Below are positions 54,045-62,297 of a DNA stretch of 64,000 nucleotides, in pieces. A program made the translations under genes and the position numbers. The notes beneath the pieces were generated by a model. It saw only the letters and a program-made list of their open reading frames with translations, was not told the DNA's origin and did no database searches. Source of the DNA: an uncultured Eudoraea sp. (GTDB lineage: Bacteria; Bacteroidota; Bacteroidia; Flavobacteriales; Flavobacteriaceae); assembly GCA_947258405.1 (NCBI GenBank), contig CAMYIE010000004.1, positions 62,001 through 126,000 on the forward strand. The letters run 5' to 3'. The first letter of the stretch is position 1, and every line of letters begins with the position of its first letter.

Positions 54045-56674
54045 GATAAGGACAACTCGCCTCTCAGGTCTTTCTCCTTTAGTTCCTGCACCAATTCCAG
54101 TGCATCAGGAACCACATCGCTGCAAAGCACAATCAGGGATCCTTTTTCAGCGTTACTTACGGCATAAGTGATGGCCTCTTTTTCGGAAGGTATGATCATC
54201 GTTTTTTTCTGAGGATCTTTATTCTTGATGCCCTGATCGAGCATATTGATCAAATCTGACTCAGACTTACCCCTAAGATTCTTGTCTTGTCTGATGATGA
54301 TCTCGTCGAACATATCGGCAGCAATACTGCCCATTTCATTATTATCCTCCTCCCGTCGATCACCTATACCTGCTATAATACCTACCTTAACAGTCGCCTC
54401 AATGGTATCGGTGAATTTTTGCAACGCTCTCATACCCGCAGGATTATGGGCATAGTCGAGCAAAATATTGAAATCATTGAATTCAAAAAGGTTGAGTCGA
54501 CCAGGGGTACTCGATGCAGAAGGAATAAAGGTTTCCAGGGCTGCTTTGGTATCTTCGATACTGATTCCGCTGATATGAGCCGCTATTGTCGCAGGCAATA
54601 CATTTTGGATCATAAATTGTGCCCGGCCTCCATATGTCAATGGAATACTTTCGGCCTTCATAATTCTCATTTTCCAGGCGCCTTTACAGAGTGTGACAAA
54701 TCCATTTTCATAGACAGCAGTGATACCTCCAATACGCTGTAGGGCTTGTATCCTCGGGTTATTCTCGTCCATAGAGAACAGTGCCACATTACAATTGAGA
54801 TTTCGCCTCATGTCGTAAACAAGGTCATCATCGGCATTTAGAATGGCATATCCATCGGGGAGTACGGTCTCGGGGATTACGCCCTTCACTTTTGCCAGTT
54901 GTTCTATAGTGTGAATGCCTTTTAAACCTAAGTGATCGGCAGCCACATTGGTTACAATGGCGATATCACATTTTTTAAAACCGAGTCCGGCCCGCAACAA
55001 TCCACCTCGCGCACATTCCAGCACAGCAAAATTCACCGTGGGATCCTTAAGCACAAATTCTGCACTCGCAGGCCCGGTACAATCGCCCTGCATCAGCATC
55101 CGGTTCTGAATATATACACCGTCACTGGTGGTATAACCCACTCGATAACCCTTCATTTTTGCAATATGTGCCATGAGACGACTGGTTGTTGTTTTACCAT
55201 TGGTTCCCGTAATGGCTACTATAGGGATTCTTCCGGTATCTCCTTTTTGAGGAAAGAGCTTGTCTACCACAGGGGCTGCTACGTTTCGCGGCAAGCCAGT
55301 GGTCGGAGCCAAATGCATCCTGAATCCGGGTCCGGCATTGACTTCAAGGACAGCGCCTCCAGTTTCGGAAAGTGGCTTGGTGATATCGGTGGTCATCACA
55401 TCGATTCCGCAGATATCAAGATCGATGATCTTTGAAATCCGTTCTGCCATAGAAACATTGGCCGGATGTACGATGTCTGTAACATCTTCGGCAGTTCCGC
55501 CCGTACTGAGGTTCGCGGTATCTTTCAGGATCAGCATTTCACCTTCATCCAGGACCGAATCCACATTGTAACCGGCATCTTTGATGATATTTTTTGTAAG
55601 GTCGTTTAAGGTGATCGCCGTAAGCACTTTTTCATGGCCATAACCACGCCGGGGATCTTTATTTACCTCTTCCACCAGTTCTTTTATGGGATGCTTCCCA
55701 TCGCCAATAACATGGGCGGGTGTGCGTTTTGCCGCCGCAACAAATACATGATTGATAACCAACAACCTGTAATCTTCACCCGTGATATATTTCTCCACAA
55801 TAACCCTGCTGGATACCTCTTTCGCAATTCTAAAGGCTTCTAGAGCAGTTTCATAATTAGTGATATCGACGGTAATTCCCCTACCGTGATTTCCGTCTAT
55901 AGGTTTTATCACCAGGGGATAGCCCACATAGCGGCAGGCATCTTCAAGGCTTCTTTCCCTGCTGATGATATCTCCTCTGGGGACTTCCACTTCGGCCTGT
56001 TCTAACAGGTACTTGGTGTCTTCTTTATCACAGGCCAATTCCACTCCAATACTGCTGGTTTCGCTGGTCACCGTAGCCTGAATCCTTTTTTGATTGGCTC
56101 CATATCCCAGCTGACAAAGCGAATATTTATTGAGTCGGATCCATGGAATACCCCTGCTTTGGGCTTCTTCTACAATAGAACCGGTACTGGGGCCCAGGCG
56201 CTCGGCCTCGCGCAATTCCCGCATTTCCTGGATGTCCTCGGTCATATCATAGTCTTTCCCTTCAATCAAGGCCTCGCATATTCTTACAGCTGCCTTGGCA
56301 GCATATCTGCCAACGCTTTCCTCGATATATGAGAAGACCACATTGTAGACTCCTTTTTCTCCATAACCCCGCGTGCGCCCGAATCCTGTATCCATATCGG
56401 CCAGGGTCTGAATCTCCAGGGCGATATGTTCTATAATATGCCCCATCCAGGTACCTTCATCGATGCGCATAAAAAACCCTCCCTCACAGCCCTTTGAGCA
56501 GCGGTGGGAGATCATACCGGGAAACATCGCACGAATCCGTTCTCCAAAACCCGGGATCTTATTCGATGGGCGCTCTTCCATTTCTTCGAGATCGAGCACC
56601 ATAACGATTAATTTATGTCGGCGTACAGACCAATAATTTGGGCCTCTCATTGCATTTATTTCACGTATTTTCAT
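54041..56674 (-). CDS. cphA: Cyanophycin synthetase
   Basis: 877 residues, standard CphA length. N-terminal domain (1-160), ATP-grasp domain (about 215-475; VIKPIDGNHGRGI, VEKYITGEDYRLLVI, VLEVNAGPGFRMH at 442-454) that adds Asp to the chain, and a Mur-ligase-like domain (P-loop ITGTNGKTT at 488-496; LDYAHNPAGM) that adds Arg to the Asp side chain. Makes multi-L-arginyl-poly-L-aspartate, a nitrogen reserve. cphB lies divergently 189 bp away; an unknown gene overlaps its 3' end. Confidence 0.95.
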   Translation of the reverse strand: MKIREINAMRGPNYWSVRRHKLIVMVLDLEEMEERPSNKIPGFGERIRAMFPGMISHRCSKGCEGGFFMRIDEGTWMGHIIEHIALEIQTLADMDTGFGRTRGYGEKGVYNVVFSYIEESVGRYAAKAAVRICEALIEGKDYDMTEDIQEMRELREAERLGPSTGSIVEEAQSRGIPWIRLNKYSLCQLGYGANQKRIQATVTSETSSIGVELACDKEDTKYLLEQAEVEVPRGDIISRERSLEDACRYVGYPLVIKPIDGNHGRGITVDITNYETALEAFRIAKEVSSRVIVEKYITGEDYRLLVINHVFVAAAKRTPAHVIGDGKHPIKELVEEVNKDPRRGYGHEKVLTAITLNDLTKNIIKDAGYNVDSVLDEGEMLILKDTANLSTGGTAEDVTDIVHPANVSMAERISKIIDLDICGIDVMTTDITKPLSETGGAVLEVNAGPGFRMHLAPTTGLPRNVAAPVVDKLFPQKGDTGRIPIVAITGTNGKTTTSRLMAHIAKMKGYRVGYTTSDGVYIQNRMLMQGDCTGPASAEFVLKDPTVNFAVLECARGGLLRAGLGFKKCDIAIVTNVAADHLGLKGIHTIEQLAKVKGVIPETVLPDGYAILNADDDLVYDMRRNLNCNVALFSMDENNPRIQALQRIGGITAVYENGFVTLCKGAWKMRIMKAESIPLTYGGRAQFMIQNVLPATIAAHISGISIEDTKAALETFIPSASSTPGRLNLFEFNDFNILLDYAHNPAGMRALQKFTDTIEATVKVGIIAGIGDRREEDNNEMGSIAADMFDEIIIRQDKNLRGKSESDLINMLDQGIKNKDPQKKTMIIPSEKEAITYAVSNAEKGSLIVLCSDVVPDALELVQELKEKDLRGELSLS

Positions 56675-56835
56675 CTCGATAGAATTATAATGATTTGATA
56701 GTCTGAAGCATATTTGACTTCTTTTTAATTAATCCTGGACAACCCCATTAAAGAAGCCAAATTTTTGTTAGGCGAACTACAATTACATCCCGGGGGAATT
56801 TCATAAATATATGATAATTTTTATTACAATAGCCG

Positions 56836-56843
56836 TATTTTTG
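56836..56843 (+). promoter_or_regulatory. Candidate -7 element of cphB flanked by an inverted repeat
   Basis: TATTTTTG matches TAnnTTTG and lies 20 bp before the cphB ATG. It is framed by AGCCG (56831-56835) and CGGCT (56844-56848), a perfect 5-bp inverted repeat exactly around the box, which could be a repressor site. The symmetry may partly reflect the G/C block seen after other promoters here. Confidence 0.5.
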
Positions 56844-56863
56844 CGGCTTATAAAGTTGTGATA

Positions 56864-57727
56864 ATGGCTGCAAAAGGGACCCTAATTCCGATTGGTGGAA
56901 ATGAAGACAAAGGAATTGATACAGAGGAACAGTATCATCTTGAATATATTCAGGAGAGTATTTTGTCGCGCGTGGTTCGAGAGGCTGGGGGTGAGAAGGG
57001 AAAAATAGTTGTGATCCCTACGGCTTCGAGTATTCCCGCAGAGGTCTCGGAAAACTATATTCATGCATTTGAAAAGTTAGGATGCAGTGACCTGAATATC
57101 ATGGACATCCGGGATAGAAAACAATCTGAGGAACCTGATAATATTCAACTTATAAAAGAGGCCCGCTGCATAATGTTTTCAGGTGGTAATCAGTCTAAAA
57201 TCACAAAATATATCGGAGGGACTCCTTTGCACCATGTCTTGTTGCAACGTTACAGAAAGGATCATCTTGTGATTGCGGGTACCAGTGCTGGGGCTATGTG
57301 CATGTCTAAAGAAATGATCGCTGGCGGTAGCAGCAGGGAATCCTTTATTAAAGGGGCTGTTAGCATGGACAATGGTCTGGGCTTTATTCCAAAGCTCACA
57401 ATTGATTCACATTTTATCAGAAGAGGTCGTTTCGGCAGACTGGCAGAAGCTGTGGCAAAATACCCTAAACTAATCGGTATCGGTCTGGCTGAAGATACAG
57501 GGCTAGTGATCAAGAAGGGGAAGATATTGGAAGTCATTGGTTCCGGAATGGTCATCTTATTCGATCCCAGAAAGCTGAAACACAATAATCGGGCAGTCCT
57601 GGAAGAGGGCACGCCGATGTCGCTTACCAATTTAAAGACCCACGTCCTTGCCAACGGGGATCGTTTTAATATTAAGAAAGGAAAAGTGAAAGTATTACCA
57701 CTCGAAGCACCGTTCCTAACTTCTTAA
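56864..57727 (+). CDS. cphB: Cyanophycinase
   Basis: 287 residues from the ATG at 56864 (MAAKGTLIPIGGNED); a GTG at 56858 would add two residues. Peptidase family S51: nucleophile Ser141 in GTSAGAMCM, FSGGNQSK, and DSHFIRRGRFGRL. Cleaves cyanophycin to beta-Asp-Arg dipeptides. Divergent from cphA; its stop interlocks with that of the isoaspartyl peptidase gene (TTAA, 57724-57727), which would use the dipeptides. Confidence 0.95.
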   Translation: MAAKGTLIPIGGNEDKGIDTEEQYHLEYIQESILSRVVREAGGEKGKIVVIPTASSIPAEVSENYIHAFEKLGCSDLNIMDIRDRKQSEEPDNIQLIKEARCIMFSGGNQSKITKYIGGTPLHHVLLQRYRKDHLVIAGTSAGAMCMSKEMIAGGSSRESFIKGAVSMDNGLGFIPKLTIDSHFIRRGRFGRLAEAVAKYPKLIGIGLAEDTGLVIKKGKILEVIGSGMVILFDPRKLKHNNRAVLEEGTPMSLTNLKTHVLANGDRFNIKKGKVKVLPLEAPFLTS

Positions 57728-58668
57728 TCTTTATAAATTGATAGTTGTGAAAGCCCGTCTGAATCTTTAGCGGCACGATACATCCCTTCGGTGTTAAATG
57801 GCATCGTTAAATTCCCGTACTTATCAACTGCAATTAGTCCACCATCACCACCTATTCTAACCATACGATGATGTACAACCTCGAATGCAGCCTGCTCTAA
57901 TTCCAGGCCTTTAAACTCCATTAGGCACGACACATCGTAGGCTACCACAGCTCTGATAAAGTATTCACCACTTCCGGTACAAGACACTGCACAAGTATTA
58001 TTGTTGGCATAATTTCCAGAACCGATGAGCGGACTGTCGCCAATACGCCCATAACGTTTGTTGGTCATGCCTCCGGTTGAAGTGGCAGCGGCTATTGTTC
58101 CTTGCTGGTCGCAGGCTACGGCACCTACCGTTCCAAATTTTGAATCCTTTTTAGTGGAATGATCTAGTTGAAATTGATCTGTATCGCGGATCTCCTGCCA
58201 TTGTTGGTAACGAAACTCGTCGTAGAAGTATTCAGGATCTTCAAATTCATACCCCATTTTCAGTGCAAATTCCATTGCTCCATCAGCGGCCAGCAAAACA
58301 TGGTCGCTTTTTTCCATGACATCCCTGGCGAGCGAGATCGGATTTTTAATGCCGTTGACAAGTGCCACAGCACCTGCATTGAGGGTAGTGCCCTCCATTA
58401 TTGCCGCATCCATTTCATGGGTGCCATCGGCGGTAAAAACACTGCCTTTACCAGCGTTGAAGAGGGTGGAATCTTCGAGTATTCTTACGGCCAGTTCTGT
58501 GGCATCGACAGAGGATTTACCCGATTGTATTGCCTGGTAACCTGCATCGAGAGCTTTCTGGAGTGCATTTTTATACTCAACCTCCTTTTCAGGAGTCATC
58601 ATACCTTTCATAAGGGTACCAGCCCCACCATGGATGGCGATAGCGATTTTTCTACTCCGTTGCGCCAT
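57724..58668 (-). CDS. Isoaspartyl peptidase / L-asparaginase (Ntn hydrolase)
   Basis: 314 residues. Type 2 asparaginase: HGGAG near the start, FNAGKGSVF, and autocleavage site FGTVGAVACD with catalytic Thr180, giving alpha and beta subunits. TSTGGMTNKRYGRIGDSPLIGSGNYA is the substrate region. It can hydrolyse beta-aspartyl dipeptides, the last step of cyanophycin use (Asp plus Arg). No signal peptide, so cytoplasmic. Starts within the YpdA-like gene (17-bp overlap). Confidence 0.92.
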   Translation of the reverse strand: MAQRSRKIAIAIHGGAGTLMKGMMTPEKEVEYKNALQKALDAGYQAIQSGKSSVDATELAVRILEDSTLFNAGKGSVFTADGTHEMDAAIMEGTTLNAGAVALVNGIKNPISLARDVMEKSDHVLLAADGAMEFALKMGYEFEDPEYFYDEFRYQQWQEIRDTDQFQLDHSTKKDSKFGTVGAVACDQQGTIAAATSTGGMTNKRYGRIGDSPLIGSGNYANNNTCAVSCTGSGEYFIRAVVAYDVSCLMEFKGLELEQAAFEVVHHRMVRIGGDGGLIAVDKYGNLTMPFNTEGMYRAAKDSDGLSQLSIYKD

Positions 58669-59653
58669 GTTCGAGGTTCAGTTGTTTTTTCTTTTTAGCC
58701 AGGATCGCCTTTACTATGATCTTTGCATGTACCCTGGAGTTTTCTATAAACCACTTATGGGTCTCCATACCCCCACAAATAACGCCTGCCAGATATAAGC
58801 CCTTAATATTGGTCTCCATGGTTTCTTCATGGTAAGATGGAAGTCTTTTCTGATCCTGACTAAGTTCAATGCCCAGTTTTTCAAGGAATTCAAAATTCGG
58901 CATGTATCCCGTAAGCGCCAATACAAAATCGTTCTCCAGTGTAATGACTCCCTCTGGTGTTTCCACCTTTATCTTCTCTACGCTGATCTCTTTCAGATTG
59001 GAGTTAAAATAAGCTGTTATACTGCCCTCTTCAATCCTGTTTAAAATATCGGGACGCACCCAGTATTTAACCCGATGACCAATCTCTGGCTCCCTTATGA
59101 TCATGGTAACTTCAGCGCCTTTGCGCCAACATTCGAGGGCTGCATCAACGGCGGAGTTGCTGGCGCCAACAACGGCGAGTTTCTGACTCGCATAGTAATG
59201 AGGGTCCTTGTAGTAATGACTTACCTTAGAAAGGTCTTCACCTGGTATTTCTAATAGATTTGGAAGATCATAAAATCCTGTGGCAACGATAATATTCGAA
59301 GCCACGTACCTGTTTTTATCGGAGCGGATATAGAATTGATCTTCGGTTCGTTTAATGTCTTCGACCTTCTCGAATAGTTTGATATTGAGTTTGTTGGAAG
59401 TAACGATTCTCCTGTAATATTCAAGGGATTCATTCCTCCTGGGTTTTGCCTCATTGCTGATAAAGGGGATATCATCGATCTCCAGCCGTTCAGAAGACGA
59501 GAAGAACTGCATATTCACAGGATAGTTAAAAAGAGAATTCACTATAGTCCCTTTTTCAACAATGAGGTAATTCAATCCTTTTTTCTTGGCCTCAAGGCCG
59601 CAGGCAATGCCTATTGGCCCTCCTCCTACAATTAAAACATCGAGTGCTTCCAT
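58652..59653 (-). CDS. ypdA: YpdA-family putative bacillithiol disulfide reductase
   Basis: 333 residues from the ATG at 59653 (MEALDVLIVGGGPIGIACG); the frame extends nine codons further upstream without similarity. Two dinucleotide sites, GGGPIG for FAD and VGASNSAVDAA for NADPH. It lacks the C-x-x-C pair of thioredoxin reductases, as YpdA does. Expected to keep bacillithiol reduced. Co-transcribed with the isoaspartyl peptidase gene; the link between the two is unclear. Confidence 0.88.
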   Translation of the reverse strand: MEALDVLIVGGGPIGIACGLEAKKKGLNYLIVEKGTIVNSLFNYPVNMQFFSSSERLEIDDIPFISNEAKPRRNESLEYYRRIVTSNKLNIKLFEKVEDIKRTEDQFYIRSDKNRYVASNIIVATGFYDLPNLLEIPGEDLSKVSHYYKDPHYYASQKLAVVGASNSAVDAALECWRKGAEVTMIIREPEIGHRVKYWVRPDILNRIEEGSITAYFNSNLKEISVEKIKVETPEGVITLENDFVLALTGYMPNFEFLEKLGIELSQDQKRLPSYHEETMETNIKGLYLAGVICGGMETHKWFIENSRVHAKIIVKAILAKKKKQLNLEHGATE

Positions 59654-59839
59654 AGTTTTTGACAAGGTGTAAAAGTACAACAGAATTTGGTATCGGGAAA
59701 AAGATCTGAATAAGAGAATTAGTGGAAACCCAATCGGACCATTGGTAATTTCTGACCGGGAGGAACATGATTTTTATCATTCTTTTTCCGTATCAAGAAA
59801 CGGAACTTTAATTCGCGTTAATTTAAAAAGCTTTGAGTT

Positions 59840-60265
59840 ATGAACGTACAGATAGAAGTTCCCGTTTCGACCATAATGACAAAAAATCTTATAACTGTAG
59901 GGATTAAGGATGGTCTTGATAAAGCAGAACACCTTTTAAAAAAGTATAAGATCAGGCATATTCCGGTGGTACAAGGGCAAAAGATTGTTGGGATGCTGAG
60001 TATTAACGATATCCTCAGAATCAGTTTCGCCGATGGTGCCTTTCGTGAGGAAGAAGATGTTTCCTCTTCCATCTATGAGATGTTTACCGTTAAGAGCCTG
60101 ATGCGAAGCAAGCTGGAGACCGTTAATCCCGAAAACACCATCAAGGAAGTAGCTGAGAAATTTGTTGAAAGTGAGTATCACTCACTTCCAGTAGTAGACA
60201 ATGAGGTTCTGGTAGGGATGGTTACCACCACAGACCTGCTAAATTATTTGTTGCATAATCATTAG
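59840..60265 (+). CDS. Protein with two CBS domains
   Basis: 141 residues, almost entirely a CBS pair (about 8-65 and 80-140): VSTIMTKNLITV...IRHIPVVQGQKIVGMLSINDIL and VKSLMRSKLETV...YHSLPVVDNEVLVGMVTTTDLL. Such pairs bind adenine nucleotides; this one has no effector domain, so it is probably a regulatory subunit or sensor. The stop interlocks with that of convergent rpe (TTAG, 60262-60265). Confidence 0.92.
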   Translation: MNVQIEVPVSTIMTKNLITVGIKDGLDKAEHLLKKYKIRHIPVVQGQKIVGMLSINDILRISFADGAFREEEDVSSSIYEMFTVKSLMRSKLETVNPENTIKEVAEKFVESEYHSLPVVDNEVLVGMVTTTDLLNYLLHNH

Positions 60266-60924
60266 GAAAGGCTCACCGCAGACAGTTCTGCAATGGTTTG
60301 TTTTGGATCTGCTGAATTGAAGACAAAACTTCCGGCAACGAGAACATCGGCCCCTGTTTCAATGAGCCTCACCGCGTTATTAGCATTCACCCCGCCGTCT
60401 ATCTCTATCAGTGCCCCGGACTCCTTTTTTACAATAAGCTTTTTTAGTTTACGCACTTTTTCATAGGTGTTCTCTATGAACGATTGCCCTCCGTATCCCG
60501 GGTTTACGCTCATCACACATACCAGATCGATATCACGTATAATATCGGCAAGTACGCGAACCGGTGTGTGAGGATTAAGTGCCACTCCGGCTTTCATTCC
60601 TTTAGCTTTAATGGCCTGTATAGTGCGATGAAGGTGAGTACACGCTTCAAAATGTACGGTGAGGATCTGTGCTCCGAGTTCCGCAAATTTATCGATATAT
60701 CGATCGGGATCTACGATCATAAGGTGAACATCGAGGGGTTTTGTAGCATGTTCCGAGATTACCTTCAACACTGGCATCCCAAAAGATATATTCGGCACGA
60801 AAACACCATCCATGATATCGATATGGTGCCAGTCCGCTTCACTCCGATTTACCATTTCCACATCGCGTTGAAGGTTGCCAAAATCGGCGGCTAATAGCGA
60901 AGGGGCGATTTTAAATTCCTTCAT
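60262..60924 (-). CDS. rpe: Ribulose-phosphate 3-epimerase
   Basis: 220 residues from the ATG at 60924 (MKEFKIAPSLLAADFGNLQ). TIM barrel; metal ligands in HHIDIMDGVFVPN, VHLMI, and the C-terminal EIDGGVN. Converts ribulose 5-phosphate to xylulose 5-phosphate. A start nine codons upstream is not supported by similarity. The minus-strand -7 box TAATTTTG lies at 60956-60949. Confidence 0.96.
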   Translation of the reverse strand: MKEFKIAPSLLAADFGNLQRDVEMVNRSEADWHHIDIMDGVFVPNISFGMPVLKVISEHATKPLDVHLMIVDPDRYIDKFAELGAQILTVHFEACTHLHRTIQAIKAKGMKAGVALNPHTPVRVLADIIRDIDLVCVMSVNPGYGGQSFIENTYEKVRKLKKLIVKKESGALIEIDGGVNANNAVRLIETGADVLVAGSFVFNSADPKQTIAELSAVSLS

Positions 60925-60948
60925 AGATCCAGAACTTTGAATTTGTAC

Positions 60949-60956
60949 CAAAATTA
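60949..60956 (-). promoter_or_regulatory. Candidate -7 element of rpe (TAATTTTG)
   Basis: An exact TAnnTTTG match on the minus strand, 24 bp before the preferred rpe ATG. It lies at the in-frame upstream start, which supports the shorter gene. Confidence 0.5.
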
Positions 60957-61126
60957 GTGAATTGACAGGACTTGTGGGTAACCGGAAGACGAATCATTTA
61001 AAAGAGAATAGCTGCTCTTAAAGCCCTCTGAAAATGACAGGAAGGAGAATTGAGCCCTGACCAAATATCAGATCGGGATATAGGGCTCATGTATGCCATG
61101 TAGATCAGCAAATCCTATAAATGAAA

Positions 61127-61151
61127 AAACTCCGGTAATCAGCCGGAGTTT
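61127..61151 (-). terminator. Terminator of the primary sigma factor gene
   Basis: AAACTCCGG (61127-61135) and CCGGAGTTT (61143-61151) form a perfect 9-bp stem; on the minus strand it is followed by a run of T. Confidence 0.7.
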
Positions 61152-61268
61152 ATTCATCAATCAAAAAACGAACAGTCATGAATAACTGTTACTAAGGTAA
61201 TACAAGGTACAATTTTTATACCAAATTTCCAATTTGAGGTATTTTTAACGTCCCTGTGGTTCGGGGTT

Positions 61269-62132
61269 TTAACCCAGATATGTTTTAAGAATCTTACTTC
61301 TGGAGGTATGTTTCAACCTTCGGATTGCTTTTTCCTTGATCTGACGTACCCTTTCCCGTGTGAGATCGAAGGTTTCACCGATTTCTTCAAGAGTCATCGA
61401 ATGCTGTCCGGCGAGTCCGAAATAGAGTCGAATAACATCTGCCTCCCTCGGAGTAAGTGTTTCCAAAGCTCTTTCGATTTCAGTTCTCAATGATTCGTGC
61501 AACAGCTCCTTGTCTGGATTCGGAGATTCACCACTGCGCAGTACATCGTAGAGGTTAGAATCTTCGCCGTCGATAAGGGGGGCATCCATAGATACGTGAC
61601 GTCCGGAGTTTTTGAGCGATTGCTTTACATCCTCAACCGTCATGTCGAGTTCCTTGGCGATTTCTTCGGCAGAAGGTATACGTTCGTGCGCCTGCTCCAG
61701 GAAAGCGAAGGTCTTATTGATCTTATTGATCGAGCCGATCTTATTCAATGGCAAGCGGACAATACGCGATTGTTCGGCAAGAGCCTGAAGGATCGATTGA
61801 CGTATCCACCATACTGCATAGGAGATGAATTTAAATCCCCTTGTTTCATCGAAGCGTTGTGCCGCTTTGATGAGGCCGAGGTTTCCTTCATTGATCAGAT
61901 CGGGCAATGTAAGACCCTGGTTTTGATATTGCTTTGCAACAGATACCACAAACCTCAGGTTAGCCTTGGTGAGTTTTTCAAGCGCGGACTGATCGCCGGC
62001 TTTAATACGCTGGGCTAATTCTACCTCCTCATCGGCCGTGATAAGATCAACCTTACCAATTTCCTGCAGGTACTTATCTAAAGAAGCGGTTTCCCTGTTG
62101 GTTACCTGTTTTGTAATTTTTAACTGTCTCAT
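61269..62132 (-). CDS. rpoD: Primary RNA polymerase sigma factor (RpoD/SigA family, short form)
   Basis: 287 residues, without region 1.1, as usual in Bacteroidota. Region 1.2 ([28 protein letters not shown]), region 2 ([33 protein letters not shown]...[11 protein letters not shown]), region 3, and region 4 with the helix-turn-helix ([30 protein letters not shown]). It should read the TTG/TAnnTTTG promoters seen throughout the window. Ends with its own terminator. Confidence 0.95.
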   Translation of the reverse strand: MRQLKITKQVTNRETASLDKYLQEIGKVDLITADEEVELAQRIKAGDQSALEKLTKANLRFVVSVAKQYQNQGLTLPDLINEGNLGLIKAAQRFDETRGFKFISYAVWWIRQSILQALAEQSRIVRLPLNKIGSINKINKTFAFLEQAHERIPSAEEIAKELDMTVEDVKQSLKNSGRHVSMDAPLIDGEDSNLYDVLRSGESPNPDKELLHESLRTEIERALETLTPREADVIRLYFGLAGQHSMTLEEIGETFDLTRERVRQIKEKAIRRLKHTSRSKILKTYLG

Positions 62133-62249
62133 CTGATTTCCTTTCTATACTAAGTTCATGAATCTGGACTGCACTTACTTATACGTAAAAAATTAACAAA
62201 TGTTACATGTAGGTTAGGAAATTTCGAGATAAATGTTAATAAACAAGAA

Positions 62250-62273
62250 AAAACCCCTAAAATTAGGGGTTTT
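62250..62273 (-). terminator. Terminator of pnp
   Basis: AAAACCCCTAA (62250-62260) and TTAGGGGTTTT (62263-62273) form a near-perfect stem 25 bp beyond the pnp stop; on the minus strand T residues follow. Confidence 0.75.
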
Positions 62274-62297
62274 GAATGTTTGTTAAATATATGCGAA

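Larger units (their letters stand above)
60925..61268. other. Intergenic region between rpe and the primary sigma factor gene
   Basis: Holds the rpe -7 box (TAATTTTG, minus strand, 60956-60949) and the sigma factor terminator (61127-61151). Nothing else recognisable. Confidence 0.55.

Noticed and set aside
54932-55571. Plus-strand frames inside cphA
   Set aside because: Antisense shadows of a long conserved gene; no domain.
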